Origin: an uncultured Eubacteriales bacterium
GTDB lineage: Bacteria; Bacillota; Clostridia; Oscillospirales; Butyricicoccaceae
Direction: 5' to 3'
Assembly: GCA_910586105.1 (NCBI GenBank)
Contig: CAJUGU010000043.1
Location: 1 to 28,626, forward strand
DNA length: 28,626 bases
How positions within the stretch are numbered: the stretch's first letter is position 1; every line of letters begins with the position of its first letter. Shown here in pieces: positions 22,646 to 28,626 of this stretch. Below the pieces are notes generated by a model. It saw only the letters and a list, made by a program, of their open reading frames with translations. It did not search any database and was not told the origin of the DNA. Made by a program: the position numbers and the translations under genes.

Positions 22646-23161
22646 ATGGAGCAATTTACGCAGGCATTCCTGGAATTTCGGGACCGCATGGAAGCCGGAA
22701 TTCCCGATGCGTTCAAAGAGCGTCAGCGCGGGGTCATGATCGCGGGGCGCGGCTGCGCGCTGGCGGTCGGCTATTCGCTGTGGCAGGAACGGAAAATATT
22801 TGGCATGGTCGGCACCGGCTCGCAGACGCACAGCCATGAGCAGCGGCTGTTATTCAGCGCCCCGGACCTGACGGTGGAAGAGCTGGAAGGCTGGCGGGCG
22901 TATGCGCTCGACGCGCTGAAGGAACGGATCCAGATGGATCTCGCGCATGAATTCACGATTCTGTCGATCGTTCTTGCGGTCGACGGAGTGAGCCGCGAGG
23001 TACAGAAGGCGCTGCGGCGGGCGGATATCGAACAAAAATATGGCAGACCCAACGCGGGATGGGCGCAGGTACGGTTCCTTGTGGTCGACCTTGCGAAAAA
23101 AAAGCTGTATCCATCCACGCAGGGCAAGCCGCTTGCGAATCTCATGAAAGGCATCTTTTAA
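22646..23161 (+). CDS. Uncharacterised protein coupled to the nucleotidyltransferase
   Basis: 171-residue soluble protein with no family I recognise. It starts MEQFTQAFLEFRDRME and has a Gly-rich stretch at about 30-58 (MIAGRGCALAVGYSLWQ, then MVGTGSQTHSHEQRLLFSA). Several conserved-looking Asp, Glu and His residues follow, including AHEFTILSIVLAVDGVSREV. It ends AKKKLYPSTQGKPLANLMKG. There is no signal peptide or TM helix. AAGGAG lies 6 nt before the ATG, and it is co-directional with and 14 bp from the nucleotidyltransferase gene, suggesting shared function. The sequence has normal codon use and looks like a real conserved gene. Confidence 0.8.
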   Translation: MEQFTQAFLEFRDRMEAGIPDAFKERQRGVMIAGRGCALAVGYSLWQERKIFGMVGTGSQTHSHEQRLLFSAPDLTVEELEGWRAYALDALKERIQMDLAHEFTILSIVLAVDGVSREVQKALRRADIEQKYGRPNAGWAQVRFLVVDLAKKKLYPSTQGKPLANLMKGIF

Positions 23162-23202
23162 GAAGGGGAGACGGACCCGGGGCGGGACCGGCTCCGCTCC
23201 GT

Positions 23203-23339
23203 ACCGGGAGGCTTCAGGCTGTTAGCACGATCCGGCACGGCTCCCGGTTGGGCAAGGAACCCTGAAACCGGGAGCGTATCGGGCTGGATTGATCCGCGTA
23301 ACGATCCGCAGGGAAGGGGGGATCCTGACCTTCCCTGCG
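23203..23339 (+). other. Structured RNA with mutually exclusive hairpins
   Basis: ACCGGGAG (23203-23210) is complementary to CTCCCGGT (23241-23248). That segment, as CTCCCGGTT, is also complementary to AACCGGGAG (23266-23274). The middle strand can therefore pair with only one partner at a time. An 11-bp perfect hairpin follows: CGCAGGGAAGG (23307-23317) with CCTTCCCTGCG (23329-23339). The intrinsic terminator at 23348 closes the segment. No SRP, 6S, tmRNA or RNase P signature is present. It could be a structured 3' UTR, a small RNA or an attenuator. Confidence 0.5.
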
Positions 23340-23347
23340 CGGCGCAG

Positions 23348-23379
23348 GCCGGGCGGAAGGTTACAGCCCGGCTTTTTTT
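23348..23379 (+). terminator. Strong intrinsic terminator before rpmH
   Basis: GCCGGGC (23348-23354) pairs with GCCCGGC (23366-23372) over an 11-nt loop and is followed by seven T. It closes the nucleotidyltransferase operon or the structured RNA. Confidence 0.92.
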
Positions 23380-23401
23380 GCGGCATTTTTTGTTTTTTAT
23401 C

Positions 23402-23430
23402 TTGACAATCTGCGGAAAATCACGCATAAT
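23402..23430 (+). promoter_or_regulatory. Strong sigma-A promoter of rpmH
   Basis: TTGACA (23402-23407), a 17-bp spacer and CATAAT (23425-23430) give a near-consensus promoter about 115 bp before rpmH. Confidence 0.88.
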
Positions 23431-23460
23431 ATACTCTGTATTAAAGTGCCGGACAGGCAG

Positions 23461-23502
23461 CGGCATGTGCCTGACGATTGCAGGCCGGTCAGGCATATGC
23501 CG
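23461..23502 (+). promoter_or_regulatory. Long hairpin in the rpmH leader
   Basis: CGGCATGTGCCTGAC (23461-23475) pairs with GTCAGGCATATGCCG (23488-23502): 15 bp with a single G-T wobble and a 12-nt loop. It lies in the transcribed leader 42 nt before the L34 start. It has no T-run. It may set mRNA stability or autoregulate L34. Confidence 0.55.
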
Positions 23503-23544
23503 GTGCCCATCCGAAAAACTATCACAAATAGGAGGTGCAGATCA

Positions 23545-23679
23545 ATGCTTAGGACTTACCAGCCGAAGAAGCGCCAGCGCTCCAAGGAGCATGGCTTCCG
23601 TAAGAGAATGTCTACCAGGAACGGCCGCAAGGTTCTTGCCCGTCGTCGTGCGAAGGGCAGAAACCGTCTGACCCACTAA
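23545..23679 (+). CDS. rpmH: 50S ribosomal protein L34
   Basis: 44-residue L34, full length and typical: MLRTYQPKKRQRSKEHGFRK, then RMSTRNGRKVLARRRAKGR. AGGAGGTG lies 8 nt before ATG 23545; upstream in-frame starts are excluded because they would translate the leader hairpin. L34 is normally immediately followed by rnpA, but here 665 bp intervene. Confidence 0.99.
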   Translation: MLRTYQPKKRQRSKEHGFRKRMSTRNGRKVLARRRAKGRNRLTH

Positions 23680-23706
23680 GATCCTGTCCAGACACGCAGG
23701 CAAAGG

Positions 23707-23748
23707 GGTCGCGATTTTCCAATAAATTGGAAAATCGCGGCCTGTTTT
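23707..23748 (+). terminator. Terminator of rpmH
   Basis: GGTCGCGATTTTCCAA and TTGGAAAATCGCGGCC form a 16-bp stem (one G-T) around a TAAA loop, followed by TGTTTT. It is 27 bp beyond the rpmH stop, so rnpA probably needs its own promoter. Confidence 0.8.
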
Positions 23749-23828
23749 AGAACCTGCGAATTTGCAGCAAGGCCGAAATGCTCGGCAAGCTGTGGAAAAA
23801 AATCAGGATGCGCAAGCATCCTTGGGGT

Positions 23829-23874
23829 CTGGGGTCTGTGACCCCAGCAGGGATGCAAGGGGCGGCGCCCCTTG
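23829..23874. repeat. Paired hairpins leading into the 17-bp array
   Basis: CTGGGGTC-TGT-GACCCCAG (23829-23847) is followed by GCAAGGGGC-GGC-GCCCCTTGC (23855-23875). The second has the same 9-3-9 geometry and GGGC/GCCC inner stem as hairpin B of the 45-bp terminal repeat. Confidence 0.75.
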
Positions 23875-24027
23875 CCGCCGTCCGCGTAGGACCGCCGTCC
23901 GCGCAGGACCGCCGTCCGCGCAGGACCGCCGTCCGCGTAGGACCGCCGTCCGCGCAGGATCGCCGTCCGCGCAGGACCGCCGTCCGCGCAGGACCGCCGT
24001 CCGCGTAGGACCGCTGTCCGCGTAGGA
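23875..24027. repeat. 17-bp tandem array, nine units
   Basis: Nine contiguous 17-bp units (153 bp) read GTCC-GCGYA-GGAC-CGCC when rotated. Y alternates T and C among units; units 6 and 9 each carry one other change. Each unit can form GTCC/GGAC hairpins around GCGYA, or the alternative GGAC/GTCC around CGCC. The unit is not divisible by three and the array is not coding. It lies between rpmH and rnpA. Confidence 0.95.
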
Positions 24028-24344
24028 CCGCCCGCCCCGCGCAGGGGCCGCCCGCCGCGTAAGGCGCGCCCGTGACTTTTGTTAGGATCCCCGCCGGGTG
24101 TAAAATTGTGGGGATTTCATGCCGTGGATGAAAAAAATTTTGCCGCGAAGCATTCCCTGCGGGTTTTTTGCGTCCCTTCCTGTGGGCACTTCTGGAAGGC
24201 GCTGGCCGTTCGTTTTTCTAAGATCGCTGCGCGTGGTTTGGAGCTGGGTTTCAGTCCCAACCGCTGTGCGTAACGGCTTTTTCGATCGGCCGATCGGCGT
24301 TGCCCGCAACTTGAATTTTCCTTTACATGGAACGGTGAGCCACT
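24028..24344. other. Degenerate repeat end and rnpA upstream region
   Basis: 24028-24070 contains decayed repeat pieces, including CCCCGCGCAGGGG (24036-24048), which is hairpin A of the terminal repeat. The rest has no gene; it holds a 14-bp palindrome CGATCGGCCGATCG (about 24283-24296), a T6 run near 24160 and the likely rnpA promoter. Confidence 0.6.
24079..24106 (+). promoter_or_regulatory. Possible promoter of rnpA operon
   Basis: TTGTTA (24079-24084), a 16-bp spacer and TAAAAT (24101-24106), about 240 bp before rnpA. Needed if the rpmH terminator is efficient. Confidence 0.45.
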
Positions 24345-24689
24345 TTGAAACACACGCTGAAGCAAAATTATGAGTTCCGCCGCCTTTATCGCAAAGGCCG
24401 CTCCGCCGCTACCCGCCACGTTGTGCTCTATGTGCGCCGCAATGGCAGAGCCCAGAACCGTACCGGCCTGACCGTCAGCCCGAAGCTAGGCGGCGCCGTC
24501 GTCCGCAGCCGCGTTAAACGGCTGCTCCGCGAAGCCTGGCGCGCTCTGTCGCCCGAGCTCCGCTCCGGTTACGATGTGGTGATCGTAGCCCGTACCGCGT
24601 GCGTCCCCGCGAAAACAGGCGATGTGACCGCCTCGATGCGCAAAGCCGCCCGCGCCGTCGGCCTCCTGAAAGAAGGCGCGAAACCGTGA
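24345..24689 (+). CDS. rnpA: Ribonuclease P protein component
   Basis: 114-residue protein subunit that helps the RNase P RNA cleave tRNA 5' leaders. The start is TTG at 24345 with GGTGAG 5 nt upstream; the protein then begins MKHTLKQNYEFRRLYRKGRS as in other RnpA. The RNA-binding helix reads AVVRSRVKRLLREAW, where the usual Asn of the RNR motif is Ser55. The protein is Arg-rich and of normal length. Its stop overlaps the yidD start (GTGA), so the two are translationally coupled. It follows the repeat array rather than rpmH directly. Confidence 0.96.
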   Translation: MKHTLKQNYEFRRLYRKGRSAATRHVVLYVRRNGRAQNRTGLTVSPKLGGAVVRSRVKRLLREAWRALSPELRSGYDVVIVARTACVPAKTGDVTASMRKAARAVGLLKEGAKP

Positions 24690-24901
24690 AACATCTCCTG
24701 CTGCGGCTCATTCGCTTCTATCAGCGGCGTATTTCGCCGCTCTGCGCCCCGCGCTGCCGCTTTATCCCGACCTGCTCCCAGTATGCGCTCGAAGCGATCG
24801 AGAAGTATGGCGCGCTCCGGGGCGGCTGGCTGGCCCTCCGGCGGATCTGCCGCTGCCAGCCGTTTTCCAAATGGAAAGGGCCCTATGACCCTGTTCCCTG
24901 A
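24686..24901 (+). CDS. yidD: Membrane protein insertion efficiency factor YidD
   Basis: 71-residue member of the YidD family, a small amphipathic membrane-associated protein that aids YidC/Sec insertion. Diagnostic segments are RFYQRRISPL, CRFIPTCSQYALEAIEKYG, and the Arg/Cys-rich RRICRCQPFSKWKGPYDPVP. The start is GTG at 24686, overlapping the rnpA stop, with AGAAGG upstream. A 277-bp GC-rich gap follows before yidC; in most relatives the two genes are nearly contiguous. I see only short hairpins in that gap and no gene. Confidence 0.96.
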   Translation: MKHLLLRLIRFYQRRISPLCAPRCRFIPTCSQYALEAIEKYGALRGGWLALRRICRCQPFSKWKGPYDPVP

Positions 24902-25178
24902 AAGCCTGCTTCACGGCCTTTGCAGAAGGCTGTCAGGCCGGATCTTCGCACGTGCGCCCGTTCAAACGGCCGCGCGTTCCCGATCCCGCCTGCGGGCGCA
25001 GCGCCGTCAGGACGGCGTCCCCCCACCCATTCCCAAAAGGGGACTTCCCCCATGACGCGCACCGGCGCCGGATAGCGTCCTTCCACGCTGCCGGACAGGC
25101 TTTAGAGCCAGGCCCCGCGCCCGCTGCGCTCTGCCGTGGGCGGAAGTCCTGCGCATCCATTCCAAGGAGTTCCAAAAC

Positions 25179-26093
25179 ATGGGTATTTTTGACACTCTGA
25201 TCGTTCGCCCCTTTGGGCTGCTGCTGATGTGGATCTATAACCTGGTCCATAACTACGGCCTCGCGATCATCATTTTCGCAACCATTGCCAAGCTGATCCT
25301 GCTCCCCTTTAGCTATAAGAGCAAGAAAAGCATGGCGCAGATGACTAAAGTGCAGGCGAAGGTCGCCAAGCTGCAAAAGCAGTACGCGAACAACCGCGTC
25401 AAGCTCAACGAGGAAATGACCAAACTTTATGACCGCGAGGGGATCAGCCCCATGAGCGGCTGCTTGCCTTCGTTCCTGCCGCTGCCGATCATGTTCGGCT
25501 TGTATTATGCCGTGCAGAAGCCCCTCACGTATATGATGGGCTTCCTCGAAAAAGGCGCGGATATCCCGCTGCTGGCGCGGGCCGTCGGCGTCGATATCGC
25601 TTCCCAGAACCCGTATACCGTGCAGATCATTATTGCCGAACGGCTTTCCGAGTTCTTTGACGCGTCGGGCAACCTGATGCCCGAGATCGCAAACCTTTCC
25701 AGCAATATCGCAAATTATCTTGTCAAGATCGATTTTAACTTCTTTGGCCTCAACCTCGCCCAGCAGCCGAGCTTTACGAACCCCTCCGCGCTCTGGGTCA
25801 TTCCCATCCTCTCCGGCCTGACCGCGTTCCTGTCGTCCTTCCTGACGCAGAAAATGCAGGGCAACCAGCTTCAGGGCTCGATGAAGACCATGCTGTATAT
25901 CATGCCCTTGATGTCGGTGTATTTTGGCTTCATCCTCCCGGCCTCGGTCGGTATTTACTGGATCACCAACAATGTTTTGATGGTGGCGCAGGAATTCTGC
26001 CTTGGCAAATTCATCAAGTATCAGGAGCGCAAGAACCCGCCGCCGGAACCTCCGGAGGATGACAAAAAGAAGAAAAAACGTAAGGAGGCTTAA
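25179..26093 (+). CDS. yidC: Membrane protein insertase YidC
   Basis: 304-residue Oxa1/YidC-family insertase that places proteins into the membrane alone or with SecYEG. Like many Clostridial homologues it starts directly with a TM region and has no lipobox signal or large periplasmic domain. TM1 (about 12-43) contains Lys38 where the essential groove Arg of Bacillus SpoIIIJ lies. A basic cytoplasmic coiled loop (KSKKSMAQMTKVQAKVAKLQ), the MSGCLPSFLPLPIMFGLYY helix and two C-terminal TM helices (VIPILSGLTAFLSSFLTQK, then IMPLMSVYFGFILPASVGIY) follow. The tail is Lys-rich for ribosome contact. AAGGAG lies 10 nt before the ATG; khpB follows after 3 bp. Confidence 0.97.
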   Translation: MGIFDTLIVRPFGLLLMWIYNLVHNYGLAIIIFATIAKLILLPFSYKSKKSMAQMTKVQAKVAKLQKQYANNRVKLNEEMTKLYDREGISPMSGCLPSFLPLPIMFGLYYAVQKPLTYMMGFLEKGADIPLLARAVGVDIASQNPYTVQIIIAERLSEFFDASGNLMPEIANLSSNIANYLVKIDFNFFGLNLAQQPSFTNPSALWVIPILSGLTAFLSSFLTQKMQGNQLQGSMKTMLYIMPLMSVYFGFILPASVGIYWITNNVLMVAQEFCLGKFIKYQERKNPPPEPPEDDKKKKKRKEA

Positions 26094-26096
26094 CGC

Positions 26097-27194
26097 ATGC
26101 AGAAAAGTATAGAAACGACCGGCGCCACCCGCGACGCCGCGATCGAAGAAGCCCTGAAGCAGCTCGGCATGGAACGCGACGACGTTTCGGTCGAAGTGCT
26201 CGATAACGGAAAAAAAGGCTTCCTGGGCTTTGGCGCGACGCCTGCGCGGGTGCGCGTCACGTATGAAGAGCCCTCCAGGTCGGCTGCGTCTGCGGTTGCT
26301 CCGGCGCAGAAGGAAGCGCGCCCGCCGCGTCCGGAACGGGCACAGCGCCCCGAGCGTGCGGAGCGCCCGGAGCGGGCAGACCGCAAGGCGCGCCAGCAGG
26401 AATACCGCGAGGAGTTCAAGGCGGAGCTCGAGCAGAAAGCCGAGCAGAAGGCGGAACGCCGCCCGGCGCAGACCCGTCCGAACCTTTCGCATATCGACCC
26501 GAATGATCCGCGGCTGACGACGCCGCATCTGGTGAAGGCCGCGCCGCCGAGGGCGGAAGGCGAGGCCCAGCCGGCCCGTCACGAGCGTCCGGAACGCCCG
26601 CGCAGGGAGCGGAACTTTGACCGTCCGCGCCGGGAGCCGCGTCCGCCGCGCCAGTCCCAGCCGCGCGAAGAAAAGCCGATCGTCCCGGTCAGTGCCGAGG
26701 CGATGGAAAAGGTGACGGCGGAGGCGATCCGTTTCATCTCCGGCTTGCTCCGGCAGATGGGGATTGAGGCCGAGGTACAGGTGCGCGAGCAGCTGGTCGC
26801 CGACCAGCTCCGTCTGGAGATCGTTGGCAAGGACATGGGCCCTGTGATCGGGCGACGGGGCGATACGTTGGATGCGATCCAGTATTTGACCTCGCTGGTC
26901 ATGAGCCGGGTGACAGAGGAGCATGTGCGCCTGTCGATCGATACGGAAAACTACCGGGTCAAGCGTGCTGAGAGTCTCGAGCGGCTTGCGCGCAAGATGG
27001 CGGGCAAAGCCGTGCAGTACTGCAAGCCGATGGTACTGGAACCGATGAATCCTTATGAACGCCGCATCATCCATTCCACGCTGCAGGATTATGCGGGGGT
27101 AACGACTTATTCCACAGGCTCTGAGCCAGGGCGCCGTGTGGTAATTTCTCCGGAAGGGGTACGCCGTAGCTATCGCCCGCGCGGCGGCCGTTAA
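26097..27194 (+). CDS. khpB: KhpB/Jag RNA-binding protein with long charged linker
   Basis: 365-residue SpoIIIJ-associated protein (Jag, also EloR/KhpB), an RNA-binding regulator of cell elongation. The N-terminal Jag_N domain (1-55) shows TTGATRDAAIEEALKQLG and KKGFLGFGATPARVRV. Residues ~56-195 are an unusually long, Arg/Pro/Glu-rich disordered linker with RPERA-type repeats. A KH domain (about 200-285) has the GxxG loop VIGRRGDTLDAIQYL. The C-terminal R3H domain contains NPYERRIIHSTLQ. TAAGGAGG lies 8 nt upstream, overlapping the yidC end, and the yidC-khpB-mnmE order is the conserved one. Shorter Jag proteins are about 200-250 residues; the extra length is all in the linker. Confidence 0.96.
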   Translation: MQKSIETTGATRDAAIEEALKQLGMERDDVSVEVLDNGKKGFLGFGATPARVRVTYEEPSRSAASAVAPAQKEARPPRPERAQRPERAERPERADRKARQQEYREEFKAELEQKAEQKAERRPAQTRPNLSHIDPNDPRLTTPHLVKAAPPRAEGEAQPARHERPERPRRERNFDRPRREPRPPRQSQPREEKPIVPVSAEAMEKVTAEAIRFISGLLRQMGIEAEVQVREQLVADQLRLEIVGKDMGPVIGRRGDTLDAIQYLTSLVMSRVTEEHVRLSIDTENYRVKRAESLERLARKMAGKAVQYCKPMVLEPMNPYERRIIHSTLQDYAGVTTYSTGSEPGRRVVISPEGVRRSYRPRGGR

Positions 27195-27204
27195 AGGAAA
27201 GGCT

Positions 27205-28569
27205 ATGATAACTGACACCATCGCTGCGATCGCCACTGCCGGAGGCCCGATTGGGATCGTCCGATTGTCAGGCCCGCGCGCGGCAGAGGCGGTGGACGCG
27301 GTTTTTCAGCCGGCGGCGGGCGGCAGGCTGTCATCCCAGCCGGCGAACCGTCTGACTTATGGGCGGATCAGCCTGGACGGCGGCGCGCCGCTGGACTGCT
27401 GTTATGCAGTGCATATGGATGCGCCGCACACGAATACGGGCGAGGACATGGCGGAGATCCAGTGCCACGGCTCGCCGGCGGTGCTGCTGGAGGTCATGGA
27501 CGCGTTGTACCGGCTGGGGATCCGGCAGGCGCAGGCGGGGGAATTCACCAAGCGAGCGTTCTTGAATGGCAAGCTCGATTTATCGGCGGCGGAGGCGGTG
27601 AACGATTTGATCGCGGCCCGGACGGCGGAGGCGGCGCAGAACGCGGCGGCTCAGCTGATGGGGGCGGTCGGCACGAAGATCCGCGAGGTACGGGAAGAGC
27701 TGTTGGAGATGGTCGCGCATTTTCATGCGGTGATTGACTATCCGGACGAAGATATCGACCCGTTTTTATTTGAGAACGCGCAGGAGGTGATCCACCGGGC
27801 GGCGACAACGCTGTACCGGCTGGCGGAGAGCTACGAACGGGGGCGCATCCTGCACGAGGGGGTGCCTTGCGTCATCCTGGGCCGTCCCAACACTGGCAAA
27901 TCGACGCTGCTAAACACCTTGCTGGGGCGGGACCGTGCGATCGTAACGGACCGGCCGGGCACGACGCGGGATGTGATCGAAGAGACGGTGCGCCTTGGCC
28001 CGGTGCTCTTACGGGTTTCGGACACGGCGGGCATCCGGGATACGCTGGATCCTGTTGAAAAGGAGGGGATTGACCGTGCGCTGCGCACGGCCTCCTCGGC
28101 AAGCGTAATACTGGCGGTCTTCGACTCCTCGCAGCCGTTAAATGACGATGATTTAATGGTGATGGCGCGGGCGACGGGTAGAACGGCGATCGCGGTCGTA
28201 AACAAATGCGATTTACCGGCGGCGGCGGACCTTGAGCGGATACGTCGCCAATTCCACACGGTCATTGAGATCTCTGCAAAAACGGGCGAAGGGGTAGACC
28301 GTCTCACGGAACTGATCCCGCACCTGCTGGGCCTAGATACCGCGGCATTCGAGGGCGAAGTGATAACGAACGCCCGTCAGGCGGCGGCGCTTGCGCGTGC
28401 GGCGTCGCGCTGTGAGGAAGCGTTATTCGGGGCGCAGTCGGGCATGACTTACGACGCGGTGATCATGGATGCCGAAGGCGCGATTGCTGCATTAGGCGAG
28501 ATTACGGGCCAAAACGTGACCGACGACATTGTCGAAAAGATTTTCGACCGTTTCTGCGTAGGCAAATAA
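27205..28569 (+). CDS. mnmE: tRNA uridine-5-carboxymethylaminomethyl GTPase MnmE
   Basis: 454-residue GTPase that with MnmG modifies U34 of tRNAs reading NNA/NNG codons. The N-terminal folate-binding domain begins DTIAAIATAGGPIGIVRLSG and includes GEFTKRAFLNGKLDL. The G domain has G1 GRPNTGKST (226-234), G2 GTTRD, G3 DTAGI and G4 NKCD. The C-terminal FCVGK carries the catalytic Cys. It is full length and intact. GGAAAGG precedes the ATG, 10 bp after khpB. The inverted terminal repeat begins at the base right after its stop codon, where mnmG would be expected to follow. Confidence 0.98.
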   Translation: MITDTIAAIATAGGPIGIVRLSGPRAAEAVDAVFQPAAGGRLSSQPANRLTYGRISLDGGAPLDCCYAVHMDAPHTNTGEDMAEIQCHGSPAVLLEVMDALYRLGIRQAQAGEFTKRAFLNGKLDLSAAEAVNDLIAARTAEAAQNAAAQLMGAVGTKIREVREELLEMVAHFHAVIDYPDEDIDPFLFENAQEVIHRAATTLYRLAESYERGRILHEGVPCVILGRPNTGKSTLLNTLLGRDRAIVTDRPGTTRDVIEETVRLGPVLLRVSDTAGIRDTLDPVEKEGIDRALRTASSASVILAVFDSSQPLNDDDLMVMARATGRTAIAVVNKCDLPAAADLERIRRQFHTVIEISAKTGEGVDRLTELIPHLLGLDTAAFEGEVITNARQAAALARAASRCEEALFGAQSGMTYDAVIMDAEGAIAALGEITGQNVTDDIVEKIFDRFCVGK

Positions 28570-28626
28570 CTCCCTGCGCGGGGAGCGCCAGAGGGCTCTG
28601 CCCTCTGGACACCCGCCCCTGCGCGG
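28570..28626. repeat. Inverted copy of the 45-bp two-hairpin repeat
   Basis: The reverse complement of 28570-28626 reads hairpin A end, a 7-nt spacer (one change), hairpin B with a perfect CCAGAGGGC-AGA-GCCCTCTGG stem, the CGCT linker and a CCCCGCGCAGGGA end. It is thus more than one unit of the element at 1-195, in opposite orientation, and runs off the window. Confidence 0.92.

Noticed and set aside
23162..23380. SRP RNA, 6S RNA or RNase P RNA before rpmH
   Set aside because: The GGAAGG...CAGCC stretch in the terminator loop only superficially resembles the SRP apical loop; the conserved cores of these RNAs are absent.
23762..24025. Plus-strand frames through the 17-bp array
   Set aside because: The unit is not divisible by three, translations cycle through the same repeat in different frames, and no ribosome binding site or family is present.
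23875..24027. CRISPR array
   Set aside because: The units are contiguous 17-mers with no unique spacers and no cas genes nearby.
24933..27236. 767-residue open frame opposite yidC and khpB
   Set aside because: Antisense shadow with Arg/His-rich low-complexity translation; all genes here are clearly plus strand.

Overview
This window looks like part of the chromosome of a high-GC, Gram-positive (monoderm) member of the Clostridia, most likely in or near the Oscillospiraceae/Ruminococcaceae. The assignment rests on house-keeping gene order and protein style: gyrB-gyrA, rpmH-rnpA-yidD-yidC-khpB(jag)-mnmE, a TepA-type ClpP-like protease, an LCP cell-wall enzyme, an SLH-anchored surface protein, a Firmicute-type yabB/rsmI pair, AGGAGG ribosome binding sites and TTG/GTG starts. 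It is not a phage, plasmid or obvious genomic island. Both ends lie in copies of the same GC-rich two-hairpin repeat, in opposite orientations, as expected for a draft contig that broke at repeats.

Layout: (1) 1-195, four tandem copies of a 45-bp repeat; (2) 233-7074, plus strand: gyrB, gyrA, rnhA, a TrmN6-like methyltransferase and rsmI; (3) 7171-9655, plus strand: an OmpR-type response regulator, its histidine kinase and an HPr-like protein with no phosphorylatable histidine; (4) 9911-10177, an internally deleted YdeI/OmdA-family gene; (5) 10488-17075, mostly minus strand: tepA, a secreted DUF3472 protein, a poorly coding 1.2-kb stretch, an LCP ligase and pyruvate kinase. A five-box DnaA-box cluster lies upstream of tepA; (6) 17897-21508, plus strand: a 1203-residue SLH surface protein behind a long structured leader; (7) 21711-23161, a nucleotidyltransferase and an unrecognised 171-residue protein, followed by a structured, terminator-ended RNA segment; (8) 23402-28569, plus strand: rpmH, rnpA, yidD, yidC, khpB and mnmE, with a 17-bp tandem array wedged between rpmH and rnpA; (9) 28570-28626, the inverted terminal repeat copy.

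The genes are mainly DNA topology and replication support, rRNA/tRNA modification, ribosome and membrane-protein biogenesis, and envelope construction. The most unusual signals are non-coding. They are the two-hairpin repeat family, whose hairpin arms differ between copies but stay complementary; the DnaA-box cluster far from any visible dnaA; a 62-bp dispersed intergenic repeat; paired operator-like motifs before the SLH gene; and a three-segment, mutually exclusive RNA fold before rpmH. No complete new defence or biosynthetic system is visible.
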